NCBI RefSeq assembly: GCF_932526225.1
Contig: NC_064039.1
Coordinates: 3,423,001-3,487,000 of the forward strand
Source: Nematostella vectensis
Lineage: Eukaryota > Cnidaria > Anthozoa > Actiniaria > Edwardsiidae
Direction of reading: 5' to 3'
DNA length: 64,000 nucleotides
The notes under the pieces are model-generated. The model did no database searches and was not told where the DNA came from. It saw nothing but the letters and a program-made list of their open reading frames with translations. Positions 1 through 10,516 of the stretch are shown here, in pieces; position 1 is the stretch's first letter; each line of letters opens with the position of its first letter. The translations under genes and the position numbers were made by a program.

Positions 1-1156
1 CCACTATTCTTCAGCTCAATTGTTCTACGGGAAATACATTGGTTGTCTTTTTTAGGTGAATTACAGGTATAAATGTTTTTAAACCATTTAAAAATGGTTA
101 TTAAGACTCGTAATTTGATTCTCTCTAACGCATTCCGTAGCAAAATGCTCACTGTCTACTCCAGACTAGGAACACCAAACATACTATATACCAAAAGGTA
201 GAAGTGCTCGCATAAGGTGAAGGAGGATCCATGGTTGCTAGCGGAAGTGAAAAAAACTGAAATTTCCCTCTTTAACTGTTTAAGCAGATTCTAGCAATGT
301 AATCATGGAGACGGTTTCGCTTTGCATTCAGCGTGGATTCACCATTTATCTACTATCTGTGGACATTTCCGCGGATCATATTACAACATAACCCCTATCG
401 CGCCTACTACAGATCGAACCGAAAGCCGAAAAAAAGTTACTACAAAAACTCCCACATCGCCAAGCCATTACCACACATCAGAATAAAAATAAAATCATTA
501 AACCCCCAAAAAATGTTTTAACTAAATAAGTAAATAACCAAATCGTTTTGTTATCAGATAAGGATTATTTTGATGTAGGATTTTGCTTTTTTAGAGTTTC
601 GAACATGCTAACCAGTATTAAATTCCAGTAGTATCCCCTGGTTCCGCGTTCTGCGAGATGGCTAGGTCAATAAGCTAAATCTACGACTTAAATCACAAAA
701 ATAGCACCATGAAAAATGATAAAATATTGCAGCTCTCCCTGAAAGCTTATCACAACATTCAACGTTATTAAGAGAAACATACGGGGACTTTTCGTCATCT
801 ATACAAAACCAAAGATGACATCTTTGTTGGTAAGTGTTATTATTTTTATTTTTTACTATTTTATTATCTTTTTTTCATTTTGTTTGAAAACAATATGACT
901 TTGTTTTTTACTAAGTATCAATCTGATAAAAGAAAAAAAATATTAATTAAGAGAAAAATAGTGATGTTTACTTCACAATTCCATGGTCATGGTAGCGATG
1001 ATAAAGTATTTTATGTAGTCAGGCATGTTAAAAGTTTTTTTTTATAAACAATGCGGAATGTCTGAATGCTACGTCAAGACTACTGTATAGGTACAGGTAT
1101 AGTACAGTGTATAGGTATAGTACAAACATTTGACCCAGTAGGCGGGTGTTGAAGAC
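1..1156. other. AT-rich non-coding flank
   Basis: I see no supportable gene here. The longest open frame (333-521, plus) has no recognisable domain and biased composition. A short run at 1076-1125 repeats the motif ataggtacaggtatag a few times. The stretch ends where the tandem duplication begins. Confidence 0.5.
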
Positions 1157-1227
1157 TTTTATTCCCGATTAGTACAGCCATAGCTAACACGGACTACTTG
1201 TGCCCAAAAAGTGGCTTTAATTAAACC

Positions 1228-1357
1228 AGACTCGTACCCAGTCGCTCGAGAGAGAAAAAGAGCTAAGCGCGCACATACGCCCCACAATCCTTTGCGCGCC
1301 ATCTAGACTCGTACCCAATCCCTTGCGATCCTCTTTTTTACGACTGGGTACGAGTCT
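1228..1357. mobile_element. Short inverted-repeat element (MITE-like), copy 1
   Basis: Perfect 17-bp terminal inverted repeats, agactcgtacccagtcg at 1228-1244 and its reverse complement at 1341-1357, enclose about 96 bp. A near copy of the terminus lies inside at about 1304-1320. There is no coding capacity. The element sits about 50 bp upstream of the start codon of the cysteine-rich peptide gene and was copied with it, so it could contribute promoter sequence. The transposon family is not determined. Confidence 0.7.
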
Positions 1358-1404
1358 AGCTTTAAACTCCCATAAAGTACTTTCTGTATTTTGTTTTTCT
1401 TAGA

Positions 1405-2110
1405 ATGAGCGGATATTCAACTCTCTCTGTGTGTGTGTGTCTGTGTACCCTATGGCTCGCGTCTGTGCGCCTTGTGTGTCTACTTTTCTCTGTGTCTGTC
1501 TGTCGGTGTGCTTGTCCCATGTAAATGTCTTTGCGTTTGTCTGTCTAAAATGTTATGTGTCTTTGTGTGCCTGTCTGTCAGTCTGTTTCTGTGTCTGTCT
1601 GTCTATAGTTTTCTGTGTCTGTCCGTCAATGCGTCTGTCTGTCTTTAGTTTTCTCTGTCTGTCTATAGTTTTCTCTGTCTGTCTATAGTTTTCTCTGTCT
1701 GTCTATGGTTTTCTGTCTGTCTGTGCGGAAAGTTGCCATTATAATTCATTATCATTTCCCCTCAGTCTATTTTAGCCTTCCTGATACTCGCTGCTCTAAT
1801 ACCTCCCACGGTTTGCCGCCCTCCTAACGTCATCTCAAGGCCTGCGGTACGAGGCAGCGGATATATACCCGAATGCCAGGCGCAGGCGCAGACCAATGAG
1901 ATCGATTGGTTGGCAAACCCTTGCTATAAGAGCGGTTCCCTGACAGTCGACCCTCAGACGGGGTACTACTCGGTGGAATGCATGATGACTACCATATATG
2001 GATGTTTTGCATCCGTGGGTGTGACGACTGCCACCGCGAGATGTCGGCCCCTTCACTGCCTCACTCCAAGTAGAGACGTTATCGTGCAAGACTGCGCGTG
2101 CGCTTACTAG
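1405..2110 (+). CDS. Small secreted cysteine-rich peptide, copy 1
   Basis: Exon 1 probably begins at ATG 1405 and codes for MSGYST followed by a few residues. It is followed by a TCTG/TATAG-rich intron. Exon 2 begins after the AG at 1765 or 1775 and ends at TAG 2108-2110. It first encodes a hydrophobic stretch (LAFLILAALIPP) that looks like a signal-peptide core, then a roughly 95-residue part with nine cysteines. The last seven are spaced C-x18-C-x7-C-x12-C-x4-C-x11-C-x-C. The exact donor is ambiguous because the intron starts in GT repeats. Cnidarians make many such secreted peptides, including small cysteine-rich proteins and toxins. The ending C-x4-C-x11-C-x-C faintly recalls resistin-like proteins. 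Function is unknown, and a toxin role would be a guess. Confidence 0.6.
1430..1730. repeat. TCTG/TCTGTCTATAGTTT microsatellite in intron, copy A
   Basis: Dense tctg repeats interleaved with ctatagtttt units fill the intron between the two exons of the cysteine-rich peptide gene. The long open frames here are low-complexity artefacts. Confidence 0.85.
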
Positions 2111-2178
2111 ATGACTGCTGACCCAGAAAGACAACGAAATCATACTACAAAAGGATATTATTTATTTAATCATGTATC

Positions 2179-2364
2179 TTAAAGATACGTAAGCTATACA
2201 TGTCTTACATGTTATATTATGTATAAGATTGTCTAAGTTAAAAAACTGCATGTTAATAAACCTGTATAGTTGTTAATGCTGTCAGTGTAAATCAATAACG
2301 TTTAATTGTACTTGGATCGCTTATGTACGGCAGGATGGTTGATATAAAAACCCCGGAACAAAGT
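2179..2364 (-). pseudogene. Fragment of the DED-protein gene 3' end
   Basis: This segment matches 8946-9125 closely and in the same orientation, from the taaagatacgtaagctatac block through the cttatgtacggcaggat block. At 9.05-9.1 kb that DNA encodes the last codons and 3' UTR of the minus-strand DED protein. Here the coding part has small insertions and no upstream gene, so it is a partial duplicate. It lies exactly at the end of duplication unit A. Confidence 0.75.
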
Positions 2365-2613
2365 GTAAAAAATTAATATTTTTGAAGAAAAAGAGCTGAG
2401 TAAAGTTTAATCTGAAAGGTGATTATATGTGACATCAATGAGCTTGAATACAATGCTTCTGGGCAACACCCCATTGTCTTTACAAAAAAAAATAAGTTCA
2501 AACAATGCTTCTGGCCAAATATAAAAAAATAAAAGTTCACCTTTTTATTCCCGATTAGTACAGCCATAGCTAACACGGACTACTTGTGCCCAAAAAGTGG
2601 CTTTAATTAAACC

Positions 2614-2743
2614 AGACTCGTACCCAGTCGCTCAAGAGAGAAAAAGAGCTAAGCGCGCACATACGCCCCACAATCCTTTGCGCGTCATCTAGACTCGTAC
2701 CCAATCCCTTCCGATCCCCTTTTTTACGACTGGGTACGAGTCT
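2614..2743. mobile_element. Short inverted-repeat element (MITE-like), copy 2
   Basis: Same element as at 1228-1357, with identical 17-bp termini at 2614-2630 and 2727-2743 and a few internal substitutions. It was carried by the tandem duplication rather than inserted separately. Confidence 0.7.
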
Positions 2744-2790
2744 AGCTTTAAACTCCCATAAAGTACTTTCTGTGTTTTGTTTTTCTTAGA

Positions 2791-3718
2791 ATGAGCGGAT
2801 ATTCAACTGCCTGTGTGTGCGTGTCTGTGTACCCTGTGGCTCGCGTCTGTGCGCCTTGTGTGTCTACTTTTCTCTGTGTCTGTGTGCTTGTCCCATGTAA
2901 ATCCCTTTTTCCGTTTGTCTGTCTAGAATGTTGTGTCTATGTGTGCCTGTCTGTCTATTGTGTTATGTGTCTGTCTGTCTATAGTTTTCTTTGTCTGTCT
3001 ATATTTTTTCTCTGTCTGTCCGTCAATGCGTTGTCTATAGTTTTCTCTGTCTGTCAGTCTGTTTCTGTCTGTCTATAGTTTTCTGTGTCTGTCTATAGTT
3101 TTCTGTGTCTGTCTATATTTTTCTTTGTCTGTCTATATTTTTCTTTGTCTGTCTGTCTATAGTTTTCTGTGTCTGTCCGTCAATGCGTCTGTCTGTCTAT
3201 AGTTTTCTCTGTCTGTCTATAGTTTTCTCTGTCTGTCTATAGTTTTCTCTGTCTGTCTATAGTTTTCTCTATCTGTCTATAGTTTTCTCTGTCTGTCTAT
3301 AGTTTTCTCTGTCTGTCTATGGTTTTCTGTCTGTCTGTGCGGAAAGTTGGCATTATAATTCATTATCATTTCCCCTCAGTCTATTTCAGCCTTCCTGATA
3401 CTTGCTGCTCTAATACCTCCCACGGTTTGCCGCTCTCCTAACGTCATTTCAAGGCCTGCGGTACGAGGCAGCGGATATCCATCCGAATGCCAGGCGCAGA
3501 CCAATGAGATCGATTGGTTGGCAAACCGTTGCTATAAGAGCGGTTCCCTGACAGTCGACCCTCAGACGGGGTACTACTCGGTGGAATGCATGAGGACTAC
3601 CACATATGGATGTTTTGCATCCGTGGGTGTGACGACTGCCACCGCGAGATGTCGGCCCCTTCACTGCCTCACTCCAAGTAGAGACGTTATCGTGCAAGAC
3701 TGCGCGTGCGCTTACTAG
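2791..3718 (+). CDS. Small secreted cysteine-rich peptide, copy 2
   Basis: Paralogue of the gene at 1405-2110. The start is ATG 2791 (MSGYSTA), the intron is microsatellite-rich, and exon 2 begins after the AG at 3379 or 3389 and ends at TAG 3716-3718. The hydrophobic signal core and all nine cysteines are kept. Differences include a two-residue shortening of a QAQA stretch, a YIP to YPS change, P to R before the third cysteine, and changes in the loop after the fourth. Preserved cysteines with changed loops fit either a young secreted-peptide family or simple drift; two copies cannot tell these apart. The exon 1 donor is ambiguous. Confidence 0.6.
2811..3345. repeat. TCTG/TCTGTCTATAGTTT microsatellite in intron, copy B
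   Basis: Expanded version of the repeat in unit A, with many near-perfect units of tctgtctatagttttctc at 3190-3330. It explains most of the length difference between the two duplication units. Confidence 0.85.
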
Positions 3719-3786
3719 ATGACTGCTGACCCAGAAAGACAACGAAATCATACTACAAAAGGATATTATTTATTTAATCATGTATC

Positions 3787-5064
3787 ACACGAAGGCGCGG
3801 TATAAAAGGGCCTAAGCCCCGCCCCCATTTTCCAAATGGAGAGAAATTCCAATATGGCGGCCATTACCGTTACGAGCCCAGTCAAGAAAGAATGCCCCCA
3901 AATCTAATGATTTGATAAAAAACGAATAAATTATTTCCCAAATGAAAGGAAAGATATGTTTGATTTGTACTTCAAGCCTTTCTTGGCAGCGAGAAATACA
4001 TATTTGTCTTTGAATTCGTACATTTACGACGCGATTTCAAATCTCTCGCCTTTCCCTTCGACCCCATATTTGGTATGCTTACCTTCCCGACCCTCCTCTA
4101 GAAAAGGATTTGGTGAGCTTGGGCCCGCAATGACCACAGTTATTGCTTAGCAGTCTATCCTAAGGGATTATGCGTGCAACGGGGTGCAAGCAGAGCTAAA
4201 TTTTGCCATTCTTAGCGTGTTTAGAAAACATGTTTTGTGGAGCGATTTTGCCTCATTTCTTCGCACTTTTCTTGGCCGAGAGCATTCGTATTTCAATTAG
4301 ACATTCAGTGAAACAATAAAGAGCATTGTACTCTGGAAAGAAGCACCCAAAATGGGGAGAAGAGGAAAGGAAGAAAGGAAGAAAAGACAGTGCAGAAAAT
4401 ATTCTGTGATTTTGTAAGTTTTGTACTGAATTAGCACACAACAGAACTAAACATAAGCAGCAAACATCAGGTATAAAGTAAAGATACATCATATATATAT
4501 ATATATTATCATATATAAGTCACTTTACAGCTTTAGTGTAAGAGGACACTTCAGTAAAACTCATTCTAGTGAAACCATCATTTCTACTTGTTGCTGCAAC
4601 AGGTGTAAAACAAAAATGCAAAGTGTGCCTATCTGCTGTTGTACATATGTTTAAGAATTAACCAAAAATCCATAAAGTGTTCTGACATTTACCTAAGCAG
4701 GAAGAAAATTTGGTGTAGTGGGCAGGTCAGGGGATGTTGAACCCCAGTTGACTTCTGCTTTGACAGAAAGTCAATTTGTCAAGATTTATCTTTATTATCC
4801 TTTTACTAAATTTAATAGTTGATCAATACATGTTTACCATGATCAGGCTTCGGCAACTAACCCCAGTTTCATAAGATATTTCAGCGGCATCCAGGGAATG
4901 TGCAAGTGAAACTCTGATATTACATTATCTAGGGTGGTCATTACCTTGGGTCCTTTCTCTGGTGCCATCCTGCTGTTAGTACCAGACTTCTTGATCCAGA
5001 AGATAAAGAAAGGCTAAGGGAATTTGTCAACTTACCCTCACCCTGTCTGTGATTTATAAGTATA
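3787..5064. other. Intergenic, no supportable gene
   Basis: A TATA-like tataaaag (about 3801) and a GC-box-like ccccgccccc precede a 64-codon open frame at 3956-4150 that has no recognisable domain. A short TA microsatellite lies at 4491-4506. Otherwise I see nothing coding before the retroelement. Confidence 0.4.
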
Positions 5065-5240
5065 TGTAGTAATCTAATATCTTAATGATTACGTCATATT
5101 AATCGCATGATCACAAATATTGTAATTAGCATATAGCACATGTATGATTAGGAAAGAGTTGAATCACTCAGATCTACAATAAACACGTACCGTCTTTACT
5201 CATGGCTTTCTGATAGTAGAACCATGATAAGGTCACAACA
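5065..5240 (+). repeat. 5' LTR
   Basis: Begins tgtagtaatctaatatc and ends ggtcacaaca. The right copy is at 7006-7181. The LTR is unusually short, and an aataaa-like signal lies at about 5180. Confidence 0.9.
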
Positions 5241-5288
5241 TTTGGCGACGAGGAATAGGAATTATCAGCAAAGCAGAAGAGTAGAAGA

Positions 5289-6929
5289 ATGACAAATGAC
5301 ACGGCAGATACAAGTTCGGGCGCAAGTAGCGCGGCGACCAACCCGAACAACATCACCGTAGTAAACCGACAACCCAGTATCAAACCCTTCCACATCAACA
5401 CCGACACCAATGACACGGCAATTCGATGAGATAAGTGGAAGAAGGACATCGAAATACAGTTTCGCTCCTTTGGAATAACAGAACCAGAAACAAAGAACAA
5501 CGGCCTGATAATCTACGGCGGCCCGCAGATCGCCGACCTTGAAGACTCACTCCCTGAGCTAACTGAACAGACCGGAGACAATGCCTACACAAGACTCATA
5601 AGGAAGCTGGATAAGAACTTTCTCCCAAGGAAGAACAAAGACTACGCCAGATTCCAGTTCGGAAACCTTATCCAAGCCGACAAAGAGAGCATGGCGCAGT
5701 ATTACACAAGGATCCGCGAAGTAGCGCAGAAATGCGAATTCACAGATGAGAACGAGGCGATTCGAGATCATTTAATCAAGACTATGATAAACGCTCAACT
5801 ACGACTCAAGACCATAAGAAAGAACTTAACTCTGACACAAATAATAGACGAACCAGTGATAGATGAAGAATCAAGCGCGCAAGCGGCAGCCACCGAAAGG
5901 AAGCTTAAGGAGGAGTCGGAATCTCAAAGGGTGAAACAAATCACAAAGCGACACACGCGCGACCAACACCACAAAGAATGCGGCCGATGCGGAGCGAAAC
6001 ACAGCACAGGCAATTGCAGAGCCTATGAAGCAGAATGCCACAAATGCGGGAAAAGAAATCACTACGCTCGAATGTGTTAGAGCGGCGCAAAAACAAAAGA
6101 CGAAACAACCTCAGAACGGCAAGACCAACGCTGGAAACATCAATCAAGGAACTTCGGAAGCCGAAACAAAGGAAAAGGACGCCGACAGATTCGACACGTG
6201 GAGCGAGAAAGCGACACCGAATCAAGCAAAACAGAGAGCGACGAAGATATCAACCGGTTTCTCAAACATGTGAATATCCGCAAGACAAGCACAGTTCCAT
6301 CCTCGACGAAAGCAAACAAATGCAGGATCTGGATAAACGGAGTCAAAACAACCGTCGAACCGGACACCGGAGCCGATGCGAACGTCATGGACGAACAACA
6401 TCTAAAAACACTTCAAAACACCCAACCGGAAGTGCAGCTAATGAAAACAACGCTGAAACTCAAAACGCTTACAGAGGACCTTCCCGTGATCGGTGAAATC
6501 AACGTGACCATAGCCAATGAGACCCGAAGTACCGTAGCAAGGATCGCGATTATCGGCGGAACCATCGACTCGCTACCACTACTAGGCAGAGAGACACTCG
6601 AAGAACTTGGGAAGGTGATATTCGATGTAACCGGACGCCTGAAGCAACCCAACAAACACATACACAAGGTACAGACCGGAAACGAGCAGCTGGATCAAAT
6701 AGTCAACAATCACACATAGCTCTTTTCGGGGATCGGAAATGCACGACGAGACGGGAAAGATACCGAAATCCACCTACCCATGCAAAACGACGCACAGCCT
6801 ATCATCCAGAAACCAAGGCGAGTTCCATACCACCTGATAGAGCCACTAAAGAAAAAGATGAAAGAGTTCGTCGATAACGACATCATGGAGCCTGTCCCGG
6901 AACACGAATCGATAACATGGTGTTAAAAT
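5289..6929 (+). pseudogene. Gag-pol remnant of the LTR element
   Basis: A single frame from ATG 5289 encodes a gag-like N-terminus, then two zinc knuckles (CGRCGAKHSTGNC, and CHKCGKRNHYARMC just before 6078). An aspartic protease with DTGAD follows near 6363, then the first part of a gypsy-like reverse transcriptase (FSGIG, then PRRVPYHLIEPL). The frame is interrupted by TGA at 5427-5429, TAG at 6078-6080 directly after the second knuckle, and TAG at 6717-6719. It stops at TAA 6927-6929, shortly before the right LTR. The stop after the knuckles could once have been a gag/pol boundary, but the other two indicate decay. The RT catalytic core, RNase H and integrase are missing. Confidence 0.85.
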
Positions 6930-7005
6930 ATTTCCAGATTATGATTGTACATAGAAATGATTCTCTATAATTATATATACATATAAGTATCTGAAAAGGG
7001 AGGAA

Positions 7006-7181
7006 TGTAGTAATCTAATATCTTAATGATTACGTCATATTAATCACATGATCACAAATATTGTAATTAGCATATAGCACATGTATGATTAGGAAAGAGT
7101 TGAATCACACAGATCTACAATAAACACATACCGTCTTCACTCATGGCTTTCTGATAGTAGAACCACGATAAGGTCACAACA
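7006..7181 (+). repeat. 3' LTR
   Basis: Direct repeat of 5065-5240, preceded by a polypurine tract ending at 7005. The few differences between the LTRs imply a fairly recent insertion followed by an internal deletion. Confidence 0.9.
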
Positions 7182-8945
7182 ATGTACTTAACAGAGTACT
7201 AGGTACACCTGTTTGAATAGGGAGTATAGTGCAGTCAACTTGATTTGTTGGAGAGCACTTGGTCATTAGACCATTGTGCCCTCGTGCTAATTTATCAGAT
7301 GCAGGGTTAAAAGTAGGGCCTAGTTATGTCCCAATAAAATGCAACACTTACTATTTGTCTGTACAAAACAAGGGAGTGGTATACAATAAAAGAAAACATT
7401 TGTTTCTATATTTGTTTTTATAGTGCATAACTGGATCACAGAAACAGCAGAAAACCCTTTGTACAATGTCTCAGCTTGTATACTTACACATATATGTACA
7501 CCAAACAACTGAAGGGCTACTAAAGAAATGCCTAATATCCATCTAAGTGAGTTGGAGCTATAATTGAGTCTATCTTTCTACTTTTTAGATCAGAATGCAC
7601 CTGTATAGTATTTTGTTTTTTATCTTGCAATCTATGATGACTACAAATAATAACAATTGAATTAGCTATGTGTTTCTATTTGTCGAAAAAGGGTCTGGAT
7701 CCTTAGTTTTATAAAGGGGTTGCCTAAACATGTTTTATACTTTATAAGTTAAATTATACAAAATAGAGACATGACTTTTACTGTTTTCATTCAATAGATA
7801 TCCCCCCTGTATCTATACTTGCTTTTACTGTAAGAATGAGAAGTCTTGAACTGAATGGATAAAAGAGAAAGCATTTTGGTTTATTCAAAAGTATAATTTA
7901 TTATGCAGTTTTTAAAATATGACTGGTAGCTAAACACTTCAGTGACACATAAATCAATTTGATAGCAACGGAACATGCTTCCTTTATAAAGGAATGTTTA
8001 TGATTTAAAATCACATGGGAAATGTAAGGCTGTATATTTCTATGTATCTGCTTTTTCTTGAGGAATATATCTTGTTGATTATTCATATGTCACTATGACT
8101 TGCTTCTTGGGTATAGCTAGGATAAAATCATATAATTAATTAGAAATTATATATAATAAGATTCAACATTCAAGTTTGGCCCCAAATCAATTCAGAAAGA
8201 TTTACTTAACTGTTTAGATAACATTACTAGAATACAAATAATGGACTGCTTTCTCTGATGATTTATCTGTATTGATAGAAAGATCCCAACAATAAAAAAC
8301 ACTACCATTTATACATATTTATATATTTAAATTCCAACTTATAGTAGCTTGTAAATAGAATTAAAACTTCACACACCACAAAACAATCTTGTCCGAGCTC
8401 GAGGCGATGTAAAAATAAAAACAAACAACAATAAAGCAAGATTTAATCTACAAGCAACATCTTTTTTTTTATAGACTGCCTGCATTACTTCTATCGGCAG
8501 TTATGTGGACAAAGTCAAGATGCATTTTCTAGCAAAACAGAGTTTCCCAGCTACTTTAAGTACCTATGAGCTTTTGATTACTAATTTAAATCCTGTTTTC
8601 TTAGTTTTAAAGCTATGAAAAGTACATTTTAGGCATAAAAAACTCACCTTTTTCGAAGTTTGCAATCGTTGTTTTCTGGTCATGCGTTTGCTCGTCTTTT
8701 TTTTGCGTAAATCACGATGGTTTCGTAGCTTTATTTCTACTGAGTTTCCTTATTTACACATTCTATCGGACTAGAAGGTAGAATTGGCATTTTTTACATC
8801 AGGAAGCGCTTTGAAACCTCTCCCCTCTGCATTTTGTACTTGACTTATGCCGCCATCTTGAATTCGATCCTCACTCCACGGCGGTTGATTGACAAATGAG
8901 CCGATGCTTCCCTGGGAAGCGGCGTTTTATATCGCGCCTTCGTGT
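7182..8945. other. AT-rich intergenic DNA
   Basis: I find no gene; open frames are short and of biased composition. A ccgccatcttg motif at about 8851-8862 resembles a YY1-type element common near animal promoters, but no transcript start is evident. The last 25 bases share an inverted match with 3786-3806. Confidence 0.4.
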
Positions 8946-9049
8946 TTAAAGATACGTAAGCTATACATGTCTTACATGTTATATTATATATAAGATTGTC
9001 TAAGTTAAAAAAACTGCCTGTTAATAAACCTGTATAGTTGTTAATGCTG

Positions 9050-10156
9050 TCAGTGTAAATCAATAACGTTGGATTGCTTATGTACGGCAGGATAGTTGAT
9101 ATAAAAACCACGAAACATGAATTCCTGGTCTCGAGAACTTTGAGGGACCGGCAGATCTTCACTAGGGACTCCGGAAGCACCAGATATCTGATCGAAGGAG
9201 AGCTCTGATCCCACATCGGAATGGTCGTCGTACTGTACTCCATCTGCGACCACGCGACCTTTAGGCAGAGATTGAATCGTGAACGCCTGGTCATCGAGAG
9301 GGGGGCGATTGTTTGGAACTGAGCTAGCCGCGGTGGACGAAGAGTAGCGACGTATTCGCTTGTCATGACGAGACGGGGAAATGTTAGATAGGGAGGAAGC
9401 AATTGATGATTGGCGAGTCATGCCAGAACTTGGCCGTGAATCATGTGACCCGTGAGATACGCTATCCAACATGGCGGCGTATTGCCTTTGACGGCGGTTT
9501 CGGACACAAACGTAGATGGCCAAAACGAAGAAAACCACCGAGATCAGTGCAAGTAGGCCTATTATGTATTTGCCAAGACTTCCCCAGTCGCCCTTTTTTA
9601 CAGCATCCGTGACAACTTTGAGGTCTCCGTACCAAGCAATAGCCGCTAATACTGACAAAAGTGCGAACAGAGCGGAAAACACGAGGCAAACTGAGGCGGG
9701 GACGGTGCTTGGACGGCAATTACAAGAACAGCAACAGCATTCTATGGCGCAGCAACGAGGGGTGACAGCAGGCGAACGGCAGCGAAGAAAGCTCCCATCA
9801 TTCTCGCCACGAAATAAAATCGGAGTGTGTTCCCCACTCGATTCTAAATCCCCTGCGATTACGAGCCCCAAATCGAACTCTATGAAATCCTTGACTTTCT
9901 GTATTATGTCTTTACGTCGAGGCTTGATTTCATAGACGATGGCGAGTAAGTTTCCGATCTTTTCTCTGTTTCCGGCGATCACATCTCGTTCTTTGAGGAG
10001 CCGAAATACTTGCAAACCGTGTTTGATTTCGTCTCTTTTACACCCTGGGATGTAATGGCTGCAGATATAGATCAAACTGCGCAGATTTGCATCGTCCAAA
10101 TCATGGCTTATGTTGTTGAGGAGTCGGTCGAATGGATCTATAAACATGGCAGACAT
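9050..10156 (-). CDS. Death-effector-domain protein with two membrane helices
   Basis: Intronless frame of 368 aa, starting ATGTCTGCC at 10156. Residues about 8-90 look like a death effector domain: six-helix spacing, with FDRLLNNISHDL, then CSHYIP, then GLQVFRLLKER and a terminal RRKDIIQKVKDF that resembles the RxDL signature. A cysteine cluster (CCAIECCCCSCNC, about 135-147) could be palmitoylated. Two hydrophobic helices follow at about 153-175 and 197-218, with a basic RNRRQRQ after the second. The rest is a Ser-rich cytosolic-type tail. DEDs mediate homotypic assembly in caspase-8/FADD-type death and immune signalling. The two-helix membrane anchor is unusual for the family. Partners are unknown. 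The gene's 3' end is duplicated at 2179-2364. Confidence 0.75.
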   Translation of the reverse strand: MSAMFIDPFDRLLNNISHDLDDANLRSLIYICSHYIPGCKRDEIKHGLQVFRLLKERDVIAGNREKIGNLLAIVYEIKPRRKDIIQKVKDFIEFDLGLVIAGDLESSGEHTPILFRGENDGSFLRCRSPAVTPRCCAIECCCCSCNCRPSTVPASVCLVFSALFALLSVLAAIAWYGDLKVVTDAVKKGDWGSLGKYIIGLLALISVVFFVLAIYVCVRNRRQRQYAAMLDSVSHGSHDSRPSSGMTRQSSIASSLSNISPSRHDKRIRRYSSSTAASSVPNNRPPLDDQAFTIQSLPKGRVVADGVQYDDHSDVGSELSFDQISGASGVPSEDLPVPQSSRDQEFMFRGFYINYPAVHKQSNVIDLH

Positions 10157-10516
10157 GGCGAGTAAATGAGGGATAGGTCTAGCCTGCTACGATTCCTAGA
10201 ACTGAGTTGATTGATTGCAAGGGAGGGGTAGTATCAACGTAAAAAAGGTAGTAATAATTGTTCAAACTATATACTCCACAAAAAAACAAATTACTTATAC
10301 GCACAATACAAATTTATATTTAATTTAAAATATTCTATGAATAAGTTAATCTAATAAATATTTACTAAGTCCATGTTGGTAATCGGGGAATGAATAAAAA
10401 AGGGTTTTACACCTCCACACTGAAAATTGAACTTCATTTTGTTTACATATCTCAAGTGTCGGGGAACCCCCTATGACCTTATGGTCACGCCATTTTGCAG
10501 TTATATAAAATTTCCA

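Larger units (their letters stand above)
1157..2179. repeat. Tandem duplication, unit A
   Basis: The segment starting ttttattcccgattagtac and ending ttatttaatcatgtatc recurs nearly identically at 2542-3786 in the same orientation. Each unit holds an inverted-repeat element, exon 1, a TCTG-rich intron and exon 2 of the cysteine-rich peptide gene. The units differ mainly in the length of the intronic microsatellite and in a few codons, so the duplication is recent. The spacer between them contains a fragment related to the 3' end of the DED-protein gene. Confidence 0.85.
2542..3786. repeat. Tandem duplication, unit B
   Basis: Near-identical direct copy of 1157-2179 with a longer microsatellite. 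Its right end runs into sequence (3787-3806) that is the reverse complement of 8929-8950, whereas unit A runs into the DED 3' fragment. The two breakpoints therefore carry different pieces of the same 8.9-9.1 kb region. Confidence 0.85.
5065..7181 (+). mobile_element. Truncated Ty3/gypsy-like LTR retrotransposon
   Basis: Two 176-bp direct LTRs (5065-5240 and 7006-7181) start with TG and end with CA, and differ at only a few positions. A tttggcgacgagga primer-binding-like sequence follows the left LTR, and a purine tract (aaaagggagga) precedes the right LTR. Between them is one reading frame with gag, protease and the beginning of reverse transcriptase. The rest of pol is deleted. No clear target-site duplication is visible (gtata on the left, atgta on the right). 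Confidence 0.9.

Noticed and set aside
1431-1688. Two long overlapping frames rich in Cys, Val, Ser and Leu
   Set aside because: They are translations of the TCTG microsatellite in an intron; the same appears at 2791-3078.
1835-2143. Minus-strand 102-codon frame over the cysteine-rich peptide exon, repeated at 3449-3751
   Set aside because: It is the antisense of a coding exon, starts at no supported site and has no domain. The sense frame has a signal core and a cysteine pattern.
3956-4150. 64-codon plus-strand frame behind a TATA-like sequence
   Set aside because: No domain, no supported splice partner and no homologous second copy; too little to call a gene.
6035-6496. 153-codon frame overlapping the LTR-element protease
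   Set aside because: A different frame from the gag-pol reading frame; Arg/Asn-rich shadow.
8845-9402. 185-codon minus-strand frame overlapping the DED gene
   Set aside because: It overlaps the DED frame on the same strand in another phase and has no domain.
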